This document shows positions 30,660 through 41,621 of a stretch of 64,000 nucleotides of DNA, in pieces. The position numbers and the translations under genes are program-made. This stretch comes from Prionace glauca (lineage: Eukaryota; Chordata; Chondrichthyes; Carcharhiniformes; Carcharhinidae): contig CM075760.1 in NCBI GenBank assembly GCA_037974335.1, forward strand, positions 64,628,360-64,692,359, written 5' to 3'. The notes beneath the pieces were generated by a model. It did not search any database, had not been told where the DNA came from, and saw only the letters and a list, made by a program, of their open reading frames with translations. Each line of letters opens with the position of its first letter. Position 1 is the first letter of the stretch.

Positions 30660-31739
30660 AACACGTGCGCACAGCCTGAAACACGTGGTGAAACTTGAAA
30701 ATCGTGGATCAATACTTGTGCCAATTTGAACAGCAGGGAGAAATATCAGTCCCGTTGCACAATTATTCATATTTATATTTCCCTTGCTGGTTCCTCCTGT
30801 AAAAGCGAGTAGGCTACTTTCTACTGCATTAAATTTCACTGTAACTGACCACATTCAAACACCAATGTTTGCATCGAACTGTCATAAACCTTACTGCAGT
30901 AAATCCACTGAACATCATCAGCTTATCACAGCTCTGCTTTCATCACACTGGAAGCCAATGTGAAAATACAAACAATTTCAAATCTTAACAGACAGGAAGG
31001 AGTGTGTGAGTGCGGACAATTGGCGCTGTGCACATTCCTGTAATCAGTATCTGGGAGAATCAGGCAGATGGGATCTTGGGGGTCTCGTGGTTAGGATTCA
31101 GCGCTTTCAGATGTCGCAGACTGGCCTCGATATATGAAGATTTAATGCATTTTTTTAGCGTAAGAGTAAAAAGCTTTGGGGTTTTCCTTTATGCGACTTG
31201 CCAAGGACTTCTCATGCCTCCTCCTATTTCTCCTAAGCCCTATTTTTTTAACTCATTCCGACCTAACTTGTAACCCTATATAGGTGTTATCAAGTGTAGA
31301 AAGTGGAAGTTTGTCCTGGTGTCGCACTGGGTACCAGCTTTGAAGAAATGTAGCAACTTAAAGCTTTTGCAGAATGGCGTGATGCGTATTGTAGTGATAT
31401 GGGGTGAGTGGAAGAGACAGTGTGAAAATGATTTGAATACGTTTTAAGCGTGTTTAGACTGATGTGGTGAAAGCAGAGGCAGATTTGGGAGAATGAGGCT
31501 GTGTGAGAGGGGTATTGTTGCAGAGTTCTTGTGTTTTGGAGGAAGGGTGAAAGTTTGAGATGCGGTTGTGAATGAAAGGAAGGCGTTGAACAGCATGAGA
31601 GGCTTGTGCGATGTTGTGTGTGAGATTTGAGTGAGAGCATTTGTGGGCATTTGGGGAACGAAAGGACAAAGTAAGGAAATTACAATGCTGTTGAGTGTGA
31701 AGGAAGAGAGAGCATGTGGGGGTAGCGCCAGTAAGAGCA
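30660..31739. other. Inter-tRNA spacer with a tRNA-Glu remnant
   Basis: No protein gene. At about 31078-31110 on plus, GGTCTCGTGGTTAGGATTCA with GCGCTTTCA is a 5' half of tRNA-Glu that loses its T arm. The rest is unique. Confidence 0.55.
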
Positions 31740-31810
31740 GCATTGGTGGTTCAGTGGTAGAATTCTCGCTTCCCACGCGGGAGGCCCGGGTTCGATTCCG
31801 GGCCAATGCA
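31740..31810 (+). tRNA. tRNA-Gly(CCC)
   Basis: The 71-nt sequence has acceptor GCATTGG/CCAATGC, A box TGGTTCAGTGG, anticodon loop TTCCCAC with anticodon CCC, and T arm CCCGGGTTCGATTCCGGG with a B box. It looks intact. A TTCTTCTTT stretch follows and may terminate Pol III. Confidence 0.95.
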
Positions 31811-32237
31811 AAGCTTCTTCTTTCTCCGTTTACACTGTATATTGAAGCGAATCTCCTGTCCAAATTGGGGGAAAACAAGGGAAACATTAAGTCTTGGAAC
31901 TAAATCCTGAGGGAAATAGATCGCAATATTCGGAAGGAGGTGCAGTTGTGAATGGTGTTGATGATTGAGTGGCAAGTGTTGGATCTTTGGGCTACGGGTG
32001 GTCAGTTCCCTTCCCTCCCGTTGAATTCCTGCCTATGATAAGAAACATGGATTCATTTTACCTGCCCGTTCATAGGAGAAACACACTACAGCAGTGCTGC
32101 AGGATCAACGGAACTAAAGAGACTTGTATAGAATTGTAAACAGTGCGGTCATGCTGCAGTTCTGGAACAGGTTTTCAGAAATAGAATTGTGGCCATTGAC
32201 ACACTAGTTTAGAATATATTTAACTGCTGCTGTTTCA

Positions 32238-32258
32238 GTCTCTGTGGCGCAATTGGTC

Positions 32259-32294
<36 letters not shown>

Positions 32295-32311
32295 GAGACC
32301 ACCCAGGGACG
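32238..32311 (+). tRNA. tRNA-Asn(GTT)
   Basis: The 74-nt sequence has acceptor GTCTCTG/CAGGGAC, anticodon loop CTGTTAA (GTT), and a T arm with GGTTCGAGACC. TTTTT follows within 10 bases, a good Pol III terminator. Intact. Confidence 0.96.
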
Positions 32312-32319
32312 GATTTTTG

Positions 32320-34050
32320 CTATTTTTCTCACTATCAGCATTCACGGGCAAACAATTGCCTGCATCAACTCATTGAAAAGTCTGGAACTACGAGAGAGAG
32401 TTTGGCAGTGTACAAGCTGAGACATTGTATATACCTCTGATTCTGTGTGTGCCCTTGTATCTTTCGAGTTACCAGGATCTCTATATGTCTGCGTCTGAAT
32501 CTAGTGTGCCCCTGCATCTACATGTGTCCCTGAATCTGTGTATGCCCCCCTGTATCTCTGTAGGCTCCAATACCTGTGTGTGTGTGTGTGTTTGTGTGTG
32601 TCTGTGTGTGTGTGTGTGTGTGTATCCCTGTAAATGTCTGATTCTTTGTGCCTTTTTTAAGACTAAACGGTGAAAATGTCTGACAAACGAATTGCAGAGA
32701 GCAGCAATGTTTACCCAGAAAGATTCTGAATTTGATTTACGTCTGATAACTGCATCGAATGTACAATTTGAAGTCTCACATAATCCCAACTTCAATCTCC
32801 AGACATGATCTCCCAATGGGAAATGAAGAACACGAGTTATCTGCGGTGCCTGGTTATAAAAAGGGCGAATACGCCAGCCGAGATCCTTCTATAAACTCCA
32901 ATCTCGGACAATATCGTTCAATATTCATATTTCAGCAACCGGTTCGCAGACTCACAAGCATCAGAGCCTGCAGTTGCTGTTTTCCGCCAGCTGATGGTGG
33001 TGTTGTATCATTTTAATCACAAGGTTAGTGCAGCAGGTTTGAGGAGATATTTGAGGAAAATTTATTTCCCTGTTTCCATGGAAAGGGAACAATCAGTAAA
33101 GCAATGGCATTAATATCTCTGTCAGTAACATTCACAGGAAAATCTGGCCGAAGGATAATGAATTTAATACTTGCATTCATATTTACCTTCCGGTTAGTGA
33201 ACATGTCGATTACCAGCTAATTATTGTATAACCTTACATTTTAGTGATTTAAAGATTTGTCTATTTTATCATCCAGACATTATCAAATAATATTTCATTA
33301 TAATTGGACACATGCCTCTTTTTCGCTGGATTTTCCATTCCTCGGCGCTCATTTTTTTCCTTAGTCCGTTCAGAAATCCAGCCGAACCCTGCCTCTATAA
33401 TATGTTCTGTGTATATGTAAATATAGTTCCTTGTTATAATTTTTGACTTTAGCACAATTCGAGCCCTAACTTACTTTGATCTATAACACAATTTCATCCA
33501 CACAATTATACTGCACTTTTTAGTTAATATCCATCTATTTTTCTCACTCGCTCTTTGTTCGATTCCATCTATTAGACACATTTTATAGAAAAACAATTAG
33601 TGAGAAAGTGTCTGCTTTATTAGTGATACACGGGTGTGTTCAGTAGTGCATGACATAGAGCCTAGCACAATAATATCTGAGATGGAGCCTAATGTAACGT
33701 AAGTGAACTCTTGACTAAGTAATAATAGTCCAGAGACGATGACTTGTAGCATTTATCATGGCATGTCTATATGTATTAATAAATGAAGCGGCATGTAATG
33801 TAGTGTAAACAGTTGCAAAGTCTATTGCAATAATGATTCAAATGAGTCAAACGCAGTATATAAAGAGACATGGCCTAGTGCATTACTGTACAAGACTGCA
33901 CCAAATGTGTGATTGTAGTGAACACTGCCATGAACAGTCATAAATGAGACAAGGTTAATTGTAGCCGTTATCGAAGCACAGCCCAGTGCATGAATAATGA
34001 AATTAAGCTTCAGATTGCGTGATCATTGGTCACAAACTGGTTCAGCTGCT
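32320..34050. other. Spacer with (TG)n and no recognised gene
   Basis: A (TG)n microsatellite lies at 32572-32624. A TATAAAAAG box is at 32855 but no coding exon follows. From 33640 to 34010 phrases like CATAGAGCCTAGCAC, CATGGCCTAGTGCA and CACAGCCCAGTGCATGA recur, suggesting a very old tandem repeat. The rest is AT-rich unique sequence. Confidence 0.5.
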
Positions 34051-34056
34051 GTCTTA

Positions 34057-34130
34057 GTCTCTGTAGCGCAATTGGTCAGCGCGTTTGGCTATTAATGGAA
34101 AGGTTGGTGGTTCGAGACCACCCAAAGTCG
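34057..34130 (+). pseudogene. tRNA-Asn-like pseudogene (anticodon ATT)
   Basis: The copy is similar to the Asn gene at 32238, but the anticodon loop reads CTATTAA and the anticodon stem (TTTGG/TGGAA) has a mismatch. The acceptor 3' half CAAAGTC pairs poorly. The A and B boxes are kept. Confidence 0.8.
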
Positions 34131-34144
34131 GAATTTTACTATTT

Positions 34145-34270
34145 CCTCATCATCAGTATTCACGGTTAAACAGTTGACTGTTGGCAATGGGTCTGTGGGT
34201 GCCAATAAAAAATAGCTGTGAATTGTTCCTGTTATCTGGTATTACCAACATTATTTAATGATGATTGACT
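34145..34270. repeat. tRNA-cluster spacer duplicate
   Basis: The block matches 40375-40500 (GTTGGCAATGGGTCTGTGGG, then CCAATAAAAAATAGCTGT). It is part of the duplicated cluster backbone. Confidence 0.85.
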
Positions 34271-34379
34271 TCAAACATATTACACATAACATTTTATATA
34301 TATATATATATCTGTACACCATTACATGTATATATATCGTGTATATATACCTTTAAACATAAAAAAAAACAACTGAAAA

Positions 34380-34612
34380 ATGAGCTATTGGCTGAGCGTT
34401 TGTTCCAATTCCACATCCCTGCTTCCATTCATTCCTGGATAGATCATAAATCTGTCTAACCCAAACTGAAATGTGTTCAATGATGGAGCATCAACATCCT
34501 CTGGAGTAGAGAAATCCCAAGATTCACCAGCCTTTGAGTAAAGCATTTTCTCCTCATCACAGTTCTAAATCATCAGCGCCTTATCCTGAGATTGTGTCTA
34601 TGTCGAAATAAA
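34380..34612 (-). mobile_element. CR1 LINE 3' end fragment
   Basis: Minus-strand remnant of the ORF2 end; the plus strand reads CAAGATTCACCAGCCTTTGA. The block matches 40580-40795, so it was duplicated with the cluster. Confidence 0.65.
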
Positions 34613-34663
34613 ACTAAAGGTAGGTGACTCATGGATGAAGTAATAGTTTGAAGCCAGCCAGAT

Positions 34664-34735
34664 TCCCTGGTGGTCTAGTGGTTAGGATTCGGCGCTTTCA
34701 CCGCCACGGCCCGGGTTCGATTACCGGTCAGGGAA
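34664..34735 (+). tRNA. tRNA-Glu(TTC)
   Basis: The 72-nt sequence has acceptor TCCCTGG/TCAGGGA, A box TGGTCTAGTGG and anticodon TTC in CTTTCAC. The T arm is GGGTTCGATTACC, where one stem base differs from the usual CCC. It may still be functional. The 3' flank (ATTTATTGCTGTACAACAAT) is shared with the other Glu copies. Confidence 0.88.
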
Positions 34736-35155
34736 TGCAGATTTATTGCTGTACAACAATCCTGTGTTACTTCCCGCTCTGCACCAGTTCTGTTGGAATC
34801 AGAATCAGAGAGATTTCCTCTTTAGTATCTGAATTGGAAATGTCACATTTAAAGAACAGAGAAAAAAAGGAGCGACAGGTTACAAAGCGCTGATGGTACA
34901 AATGCTGAGATTATTGGAAGAAAGATGAAAATGATGCATTAATGAATGGGTAGAAATCATTGATCCCTAAGATATTTGCGAGACGAACGCTTTTAAATAT
35001 TGGTGTTGGGGATAAGATGTACAATCAGATAGAAAGTAAGGGTTATCTTCCTGAATTCAGTGACATGGGCTCTCAGTCTGACCATCGGAACCTGCAGCAA
35101 CACAGCGCAGTTGAACATTGCAGACAGGCTGATTTGCTCCATTAGTTTTCCAGTT

Positions 35156-35228
35156 GTTTCTGTAGTGTAGTGGTTATCACATTCGCTTCACACGTGAAAG
35201 GTCCCCCGTTCGAAACCGGGCAAAAACA
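35156..35228 (+). tRNA. tRNA-Val(CAC), slightly degraded
   Basis: The sequence starts GTTTCTGTAGTGTAGTGGTT, has anticodon CAC in TTCACAC, and a T arm CCCCCGTTCGAAACCGGG with one stem mismatch. The acceptor ends CAAAAAC with one mismatch to GTTTCTG. It may be a weak gene or an early pseudogene. Confidence 0.75.
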
Positions 35229-35261
35229 TTCATTAAGCTTTCTCATGCCGGGGAAGGGAAA

Positions 35262-35428
35262 AAGACGCGGGTTGATGGGTTTTTGATGAGAGAGGGGATT
35301 AAGGGTTATGGGGAGAGGGCGGGAATGTGGAACTGAGCCACGACAGATCAGCCATGATCTTATTGAATGGCGGGCCAGGCTCGAAGGGCTAGTTGGCCTA
35401 CTCCTGCTCCTATTTCTTATGTTCATTA
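35262..35428 (+). mobile_element. CR1 LINE extreme 3' end
   Basis: The fragment runs from GACGCGGGTTGATGGGTTTT through the ORF2 end to GGCCTACTCCTGCTCC and TTCTTATG. It closely matches the copies at 53480-53680 and 62200-62362, so it is young and strongly 5'-truncated. Confidence 0.92.
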
Positions 35429-35660
35429 CCTGAACCTCGATGTTAGAGGCCTGTTATCATTGCCCTCAAATACTTTCCGTGAAATAAGAACCTATTTTAC
35501 ATACTGACAGGGAAGTTCGATTTTGACATCGAGCACATATCCGCATCTCATTCAGTCAACAAAGAATTTAATGGGTTTATAGGCGCTGACTAATATGGTT
35601 AATCACCATCTGATCACTGTTCGATAGTAGTCTGTGCTTAAAAAGACAGATACGAGTTAT
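35429..35660. repeat. Post-Val spacer unit
   Basis: The unit matches 40130-40380 (TCAAATACTTTC then AATGGGTTTATAGG) and is related to repeats A at 26.5 and 29.5 kb. Confidence 0.8.
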
Positions 35661-35782
35661 ACAGAGGAAATGACACACATTTCACAGAAGAATCACATGA
35701 CGAAAAGGACACTACACACACTCCTGCTTTCAATCTGAGCTGTGAGGCTACAGCAATAAGGACCAAAACTCAAACCCATTTT

Positions 35783-35865
35783 AGTAGCAGTGGGATTCGA
35801 ACCCACACCTTCACAGAGACTGGAGTCTTAATCCAGCGCCTTAGACTGCTCGGCCACACTACTAC
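35783..35865 (-). tRNA. tRNA-Leu(AAG)
   Basis: A class II tRNA of 83 nt. Acceptor GTAGTAG/CTGCTAC is fully paired, the anticodon loop TTAAGAC gives AAG, the variable arm is long (TCTCTGTGAAGG), and the T arm is GTGGGTTCGAATCCCAC. A TTTT run lies about 10 bases downstream. Confidence 0.92.
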
Positions 35866-36075
35866 ATTAGGGTGTATCATAATCATATTATTTAATGGAA
35901 ATGTTACTGAAATTCGTATAAAGCAATGCAGTTGGGGAAGACCATGGGGAGGATTGAGACAGATCCTTCCCTGTACCAGATAAGCCTGAACTGTGTGACA
36001 AACAGAAATCATTTCCAGTCAGAAACACAATGAGCTGCACTGAACGGACAGCATCATTTAAACTGTCCTTAAGCT
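35866..36075. repeat. Leu-upstream flank, copy 1 of 3
   Basis: The flank matches 36500-36680 and 42930-43110, with shared AATGAGCTGCA and CATTTAAACTGTCCTTAA. This shows that the three Leu genes arose by segmental duplication. Confidence 0.8.
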
Positions 36076-36099
36076 CGTCGCTTCTCAATTTCCTTTTGC

Positions 36100-36345
36100 T
36101 GTTTTTTGAAGGTAAGCAGTGGGGATGTGGAGATGGCCTTCGCATGATATTCGCCTCCATCGATTGTACACTTAAGAAGATGCCACAGCTTCTGAACTCT
36201 GGGGACTGACTGGGGGAGGAAGAACACTGAGGAGTCCCAGAGGAGGTCGGTGCGTGATTTTTTTTGGTGTGTCGTATCGGAACTGACGATTGATGAGTCA
36301 AATGCAATATTCTGTTCTTACAGGGACATCTGTCAAAAACGGCAC
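36100..36345 (-). mobile_element. Penelope-like element fragment
   Basis: The fragment is similar to 42555-42800, and the minus strand carries a decayed part of the region that precedes the GIY-YIG domain. It abuts tRNA-Leu(TAG) as in the other copy. Confidence 0.65.
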
Positions 36346-36414
36346 CGCACACACTCCTGCATCCAACCACAGCTGTTGGATTTCAACTCCAAGGTCAAAA
36401 ACTTGCACCAACTC

Positions 36415-36496
36415 TGGCAGCGGTGGGATTCGAACCCACGCCTCGATAGAGACTGGAGCCTAAATCCAGCGCCTTAGACCGCTCGGCCACGCTACC
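36415..36496 (-). tRNA. tRNA-Leu(TAG)
   Basis: The 82-nt class II tRNA has 5' half GGTAGCGTGGCCGAGCGG, anticodon loop TTTAGGC (TAG), variable arm TCTCTATCGAGG, and T arm GTGGGTTCGAATCCCAC. TTTTT lies about 15 bases downstream on the minus strand. Intact. Confidence 0.96.
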
Positions 36497-36499
36497 ACA

Positions 36500-36900
36500 C
36501 AGCAAGGTATCATAATCATGTATTTTTATTGCATTAATACTGAAATATATCAGAATCCGTGGAGCTGGGATGGGCCATGAGGAAATCGTATCCGAATCAG
36601 ATGATCCTGAAATGTGCAGCAAACAAAAATCATCTCCAGTCAGAGACACAATGAGCTGCAGTGAGGAGCCGGCTCCATTTAAACGGAATTAACCTCGTCT
36701 GGACCCCAGAAAGGACAATATGTCTTCCTGTTGAACTGGCTCAGGATTTTCACTTGAGAAAGGACAGAACACACGGCGAGGCTGAGATTTGAGCGTTCTG
36801 CCGGGAAATAACTGAAATTTATTGTCACTGATTGGAGGAGAGCAATAAATCTTCATTCCCTGGCTTGCAATCAAAACAGCAGTGAAAGCTTCAAACTCTA
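36500..36900. repeat. Leu-upstream segmental duplicate, copy 2
   Basis: It aligns to 42930-43320 with high similarity by eye (CGAATCAGATGATCCTG, GCAGCAAACAAAAA, CTTGAGAAAGGACAGAACAC). Confidence 0.9.
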
Positions 36901-36925
36901 ACCACCAGACCAACAGATTACAGCG
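36860..36925 (-). pseudogene. tRNA-Glu relic
   Basis: On the minus strand TTGGTCTGGTGGTTAGAGTT is followed by GCTTTCAC and ends GCCAGGGAATGAAG, then the flank ATTTATTGCT found after real Glu genes. The T arm is unrecognisable. Confidence 0.7.
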
Positions 36926-37075
36926 GGTTTTACAATCTGCTTTGTCCATGATCCCTTTGTTACTTTAATTTCCACGCCAGACCACTTGCACCAAAACCTA
37001 ACACCTGCAAAATGTTACCATTTTCAACACCAGGGAAGTGTTCAGCCAATTGCAGCAATAATTCTACAATAGTTA

Positions 37076-37687
37076 TCCCGTCCGAATCCCATGGAATGAA
37101 ACTGGGCAGATTTTTTTTTCCGAATCCTTTTTATTGAATACTGAGGGAAAAGTTCTATTCTTCATATTTTTGTAAATTTTAATTAGTCTGATGGGTTCAC
37201 CCTGCATTCTCTAATTGTGAAATCAGGGGTCAGTCCTTAAAAGCGGCAGAATGTAAGGTTGGAGGATGTTTTATTTGACACAATGAATGATGGACAAGGT
37301 AACACTGAGCTGGTGATTGCGGAACCCGGGTGTTCCAATGATGCAAAGTCATCATTTTCACCACCATGGGCTCGATGACAGGTGTCAAGTGTGGAAATAA
37401 GCAGAGTGCGTTTTTATAATGAGAAACCTGCCTATTGTGTGACGGAAGAGAAGGAAGAGAAACGCTAAAATGAGGATGATCTGCTGATTGGGAAAGTCAC
37501 TGTCAGCTTCCCTGTTGGATCAGTGGTTTGGATTCTGCACTGTGGCCACAAGTTTATATCACTTGTGTGTGATATAAACATGGCAATGTGAAGGAGAGAC
37601 TTGTATTTGGTGAATAAAAAGACAGAAACAAAACAAAAGACAGTTGGCTCATGGATAATATAATACTTTATAGTGTAGTAATCAGCT
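37076..37687. other. Inter-tRNA spacer with a small Glu remnant
   Basis: TCCCTGTTGGATCAGTGGTT (about 37509-37528) looks like a 5' tRNA-Glu piece. From 37555 the sequence matches the region upstream of the Glu copy at 41549 (CACTTGTGTGTGATATAAAC). There is no protein gene. Confidence 0.55.
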
Positions 37688-37759
37688 TCCCTGGTTGTCA
37701 AGTGGTTAGGATTCGGTGCTTTCACCGCCGCGGCCCGGGTTCGATTCCCGGTCAGGGAA
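37688..37759 (+). tRNA. tRNA-Glu(TTC), second copy
   Basis: Full-length, 72 nt, with acceptor TCCCTGG/TCAGGGA, anticodon loop CTTTCAC (TTC) and an intact T arm CCCGGGTTCGATTCCCGG. The D arm has GTCAAGTGG in place of GTCTAGTGG. The anticodon stem has one G-T pair. Confidence 0.92.
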
Positions 37760-38034
37760 TGTAGATTTATTGCTGTACAACAATCCTGTGTTACTTCCCG
37801 GTCTGCACCAGTTCTGTTGGAGTCACTATCAGGGAGATTTCCTCTTTAGTATCTGAATTGGAAATGTTACATTTAAAGAACAAAGGAAAAAGGGAGCGAC
37901 AGGCTTCAAAGCACTGATGAGACAAAATGCGGATGATTTTTGGAAGAAAGATGAAAATGATGCATTAATGAATGGGTAGAAATCATTGCTCCCCTAGATA
38001 TTTGCGAGACAAACGCTTTTAAATGTTTTTATTC

Positions 38035-38830
38035 TAACATGAATCTTAGGAGGAGGAGCAGACCACTCGGCCCATCGAGATTTCCACCATTCATTATCAT
38101 CATGGCTGATCTTTGGATATAACTTAGTTTTTCCAGCAACTCCCCATATCCCTGAATTCTCCAAGAAATCAGAAACCTGTTTATCCCAACTTTATATGTG
38201 CTTGATGATGGGACATACATCACTGTCAGGTACAGAGAATGCCAAAGATTCTCACCCTTTGAGTGAAGCAATTTCTGCTTATCTTGGCCTTAAATGATAA
38301 TCTGTGCCGCATTGGGTCAGATTCCCGAACAGCAGAAAAAAGAAAATCTCTCAGCCTTCTTCCATCAAACCGAATCAGAACTGTGTAGATTCAAAGAGAT
38401 CACCTCATATTCTTCTAAACTACAGACAATTTCATCATAGGACAACTTACTGACCCCAGGGAGCAATCTGGTGAACCTTCTCCTTACCGTTTCTAATGCA
38501 AAGCATAAACATTTTTAAATGTGACTGTCACATCTGCGCAGAATATTCAACCTGACTTCAACAAAACCCTGTGTAACAGGAGAAAAACCTCGTTATTTTT
38601 AAACTCCTGTCTGCCGCCAGTAAGAACAAAATGTAATTTCCTTCCAATTAACTGCTGCACCTACATGTGTATTCCTTGTGTAAATACATCTATTCTATTC
38701 TTAATATCAACATTTATATTTTTCAGCTCCTCAAATATGTTCTGGTCATTCTATATTTTTTCACGAAGAAGAAAATCGGTTTACTTTCCAAAGTTGCACC
38801 CGATCTGCCCCTATACTTAGAAGAGCACTC
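38035..38830 (-). mobile_element. CR1 LINE 3' part
   Basis: The minus strand encodes YKVGINRFLISWRIQGYGELL, an ORF2 end. It continues rightwards into decayed sequence up to the Thr tRNA gene. Confidence 0.65.
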
Positions 38831-38892
38831 TGCTCCACCTCCCACTCTACCTGCCTTTTTCCTACGGTTTATTGTAACTAAACTTTGTGTGG

Positions 38893-38965
38893 AGGCTCCA
38901 GCGAGAATTGAACTCGCGACCCCTGGTTTACTAGACCAGTGCTCTAACCACTGAGCTACGGAGCC
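38893..38965 (-). tRNA. tRNA-Thr(AGT)
   Basis: The 73-nt sequence has acceptor GGCTCCG with CTGGAGCC-type 3' half, D arm TAGCTCAGTGGTTAGAGC, anticodon loop CTAGTAA (AGT), and T arm GCGAGTTCAATTCTCGC. The body resembles vertebrate Thr-TGT rather than the usual Thr-AGT, so the anticodon may have switched. Confidence 0.93.
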
Positions 38966-38979
38966 AAATGCTATCGCCA

Positions 38980-40007
38980 CCTTGCGGTACGAATAGCATT
39001 ATCAGTGGATTGAGGAGCAGGATGGGGTTTGAGGTGGGGGATTTTTGATGAATGTGGAAATGTCTGAGGTGGAGAGCAGAAAGTTAAAAGCCGCAACTTG
39101 AAAGTGACATGATTTGACATGTGTGCTGTGTGTGTATTTGACATGTATGTTGTGTATCTGACATGTATGTTCTTCAGAGTTTTTCGTTAGTGTTACACCT
39201 CTGACTTCTCCAGCTCCGATGCCAGTTCATCCAGCTGGAAGATTTAGATGTTGTTCCCTTCACAGACGCTGTGGGGCGGGTTTTCATTAAATAAAGAATT
39301 GAACAAAAAATGATTCACTCCGTGACTGGGAATCGAAACAGCGTCACGGCGCCGATCCTGATCACTGGACGTTCAGTGATGCTGATGTGAAAGATTTGTA
39401 ATGAATTGACCATCTCTGTATCCATTGCTTTATTTCCAATAATTTTCAACAAAAATAAGTCACGATGAGAAATGACTGGAAGCGAAAATGACAGGATTTG
39501 AAGCTCAGTTAGAAATTCCCCATCCATCTTCTGGGCAGGGATTGCAGTCTCAATGTTGGCAATTCTGCAGCTTATATCGACAAACAGCCATTCAGTCTGT
39601 GTTCCTGCCTGTCTTCTCGATCGGAGTAACTCCGTTTGATAAAGTGTCACCTGGACTCGAAACGTCCGCCCTTTTCACTCCTTACAGGTGCTGTCAGACA
39701 TTGGGAGATTTTGGAACATTTCCTCTTTTCCCATCCGCAGTAATTTGCTTTTATCACTGAGGACAATTGATTGGGATTATTCGAAGAAAGATGAAAATGA
39801 TGCATTAATGAATGGGCAGAAATCATTGCTCCCTTAGATATTTGCCAGATGAAAGTTTTGATGTTGGGGATAAGTTGTACAATCAGGTTGAAATAACGGT
39901 TATCTCCCTGAATTCAGTGACATGGGCTCTCAGTCTGACCATCGGAACCTGCAACAACACAGCGCAGTTGAACATTGCAGACAGGCAGATTCGCTATACT
40001 GTCAGCT
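38980..40007. other. Inter-tRNA spacer
   Basis: No protein gene. At 39312-39378 on the minus strand a tRNA-like relic has CAGTGATCAGGATCGGCGC and TTTCGATTCCCAGTCACGGA. From about 39780 the sequence matches the region upstream of Val-CAC (34920-35150). Confidence 0.55.
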
Positions 40008-40080
40008 GTTTCTGTAATGTAGTAGTTATCACATTCGTCTAACACACGGAAGGTCCCCGGTTCGAAACCGGGCAGAAACA
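40008..40080 (+). tRNA. tRNA-Val(AAC)
   Basis: The 73-nt sequence has acceptor GTTTCTG/CAGAAAC, anticodon AAC in TCTAACACA, and T arm CCCCGGTTCGAAACCGGG. The D arm is slightly altered (AATGTAGTAGTT), so the A box is weakened. Probably functional. Confidence 0.88.
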
Positions 40081-40129
40081 ATTATTAAGCTTTCTCGTGT
40101 GGTGGAAGGGAAAACTGTTTGATTTGTTG

Positions 40130-40380
40130 CTTAACATGAACCGAACTTCGATGTTAAACACATGTTATCGTTGATCTGATATCACCCTCAAATACTTTCT
40201 GTGAAATTATAAACACGTTATTTTGACGAAAAGACAGGGAAGTCGGTTTTGACACCGAGCATTTGTCCGCATCTTATTCAGTCTACAACAGATTTAATGG
40301 GTTTCTAGGTGCAGATTAATATGGTTAATCACCGTCTGAAATATCTGATAGTAGTGTGTGCTCAAAAAGACATCAGCATT
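40130..40380. repeat. Post-Val spacer unit, second copy
   Basis: It matches 35429-35660, placing the Val genes in duplicated units. Confidence 0.8.
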
Positions 40381-40579
40381 CACAGCAAACAGTTGCCTGT
40401 TGGCAATGGGTCCGTGGGTGCCAATAAAAAATAGCTGTCAATTGTTCCCGGCTGTACTGTTATCTGGTGTTACCAACATTATTTAATGACGATTGATTTC
40501 TAACACATCACTAATAACATTAAATGTTCCATTACATCACTAAACTTTTTTTTAAAAAAATCTGCAATCGAAACATGAA

Positions 40580-41050
40580 CTTGTGGCTGAGCATTTGTTC
40601 CAATTCCATATCTCTATTTCCATTCATTCCTGGATAGATCATTAACCTGTCTAACCCAACCTGAAATGTGTTCAATGAAGGAACATCAGAACCCTCTGGA
40701 GTGGAGAACTCCCAAGATTCACCAGCCTTTGAGTGAAGCAATTTCTCCTCATCTCAGTCCTAAATCATCAGCGCCTTATCCTGAGATTGTGCCCCCGTGT
40801 CTCAGATTCCCGGATCAGAGGAAATAATGTTTCAGTTGTTCAATGCTTTCTATTCTTTCCCGTTAAAGCTGTTGAGATTTTCCAGCATTTTCCGTTTTCG
40901 ATTCAGATTCCAGCATCCTCAGATTTTGCTTTCATTCTGTCTGAAATGCGGGGATCCAAACTGCACACACTGTTCCAAATGTGGTCTCAACAAAACCCTG
41001 AATTACTGGAGCAAGATTTCAATCACTTCAAAACTTAATTCTGTGCTCAA
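40580..41050 (-). mobile_element. CR1 LINE 3' part
   Basis: The block matches 34380-34612 and then extends. In minus orientation it includes the decayed equivalent of CVQFGSPH and LEYCxQF-type residues (plus strand CTGCACACACTGTTCCAAAT). Confidence 0.65.
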
Positions 41051-41548
41051 GGCTGGAAGGAGAGTGCGACAGTAGATAATTCTCACTGTGTACATTCCTG
41101 TAATCAGTAACTGGATCGGGAAGATAAGATATCTGTGTTTCTTTGTACTGTTATCTGTAAACTCCATCTCCTCTCAATGCCATGAATCACCCATTCGCTT
41201 TCCCTGCTTTCCAGTTTGGTAAATGACTTGTTCCCGTTACCCCCCGTGATGAATTCCTGCCGTGTGTTACCTTCCAAGTTTCACAGGAGCCACAGTGATG
41301 AGGTTGGTGGGATTTGGAAATTGAAAGTGTCACATGAGCAGTTTGCGGGACTATTTCACCTCACTGTCCATTTCCTGTTCCAGCTAACAGGAATCACTGC
41401 TTTTATTGGCTGAAACTGTCACTTGTGTGTGATATAAACATGACAATGCGAAGGAGAAACTTGCATTTGTTGAATTTAAAAGTCTGAAATAAAATAAATA
41501 GAAATTGGTTCATGGATGAGTTCATCTTTTAAAATATGTGCACCAGCT
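41051..41548. other. Inter-tRNA spacer
   Basis: No gene. The part from about 41420 matches 37555-37680, the upstream flank of the Glu gene. Confidence 0.5.
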
Positions 41549-41621
41549 TCCCTGGTGGTCTAGTGGTTAGGATTCAGCGCTCTTATCTACCGCGGCCCGG
41601 GTTCGATTCCCGGTCAGAAAA
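41549..41621 (+). pseudogene. tRNA-Glu pseudogene
   Basis: The 5' half TCCCTGGTGGTCTAGTGG and the T arm GGGTTCGATTCCCGG are kept. The anticodon arm (AGCGCTCTTATCTACCGC) is disrupted and the acceptor 3' half TCAGAAA pairs poorly. Confidence 0.85.

Noticed and set aside
32850-33016. TATAAAAAG with an ORF as a possible small gene
   Set aside because: The 85-codon ORF has no known domain and starts upstream of the TATA box.
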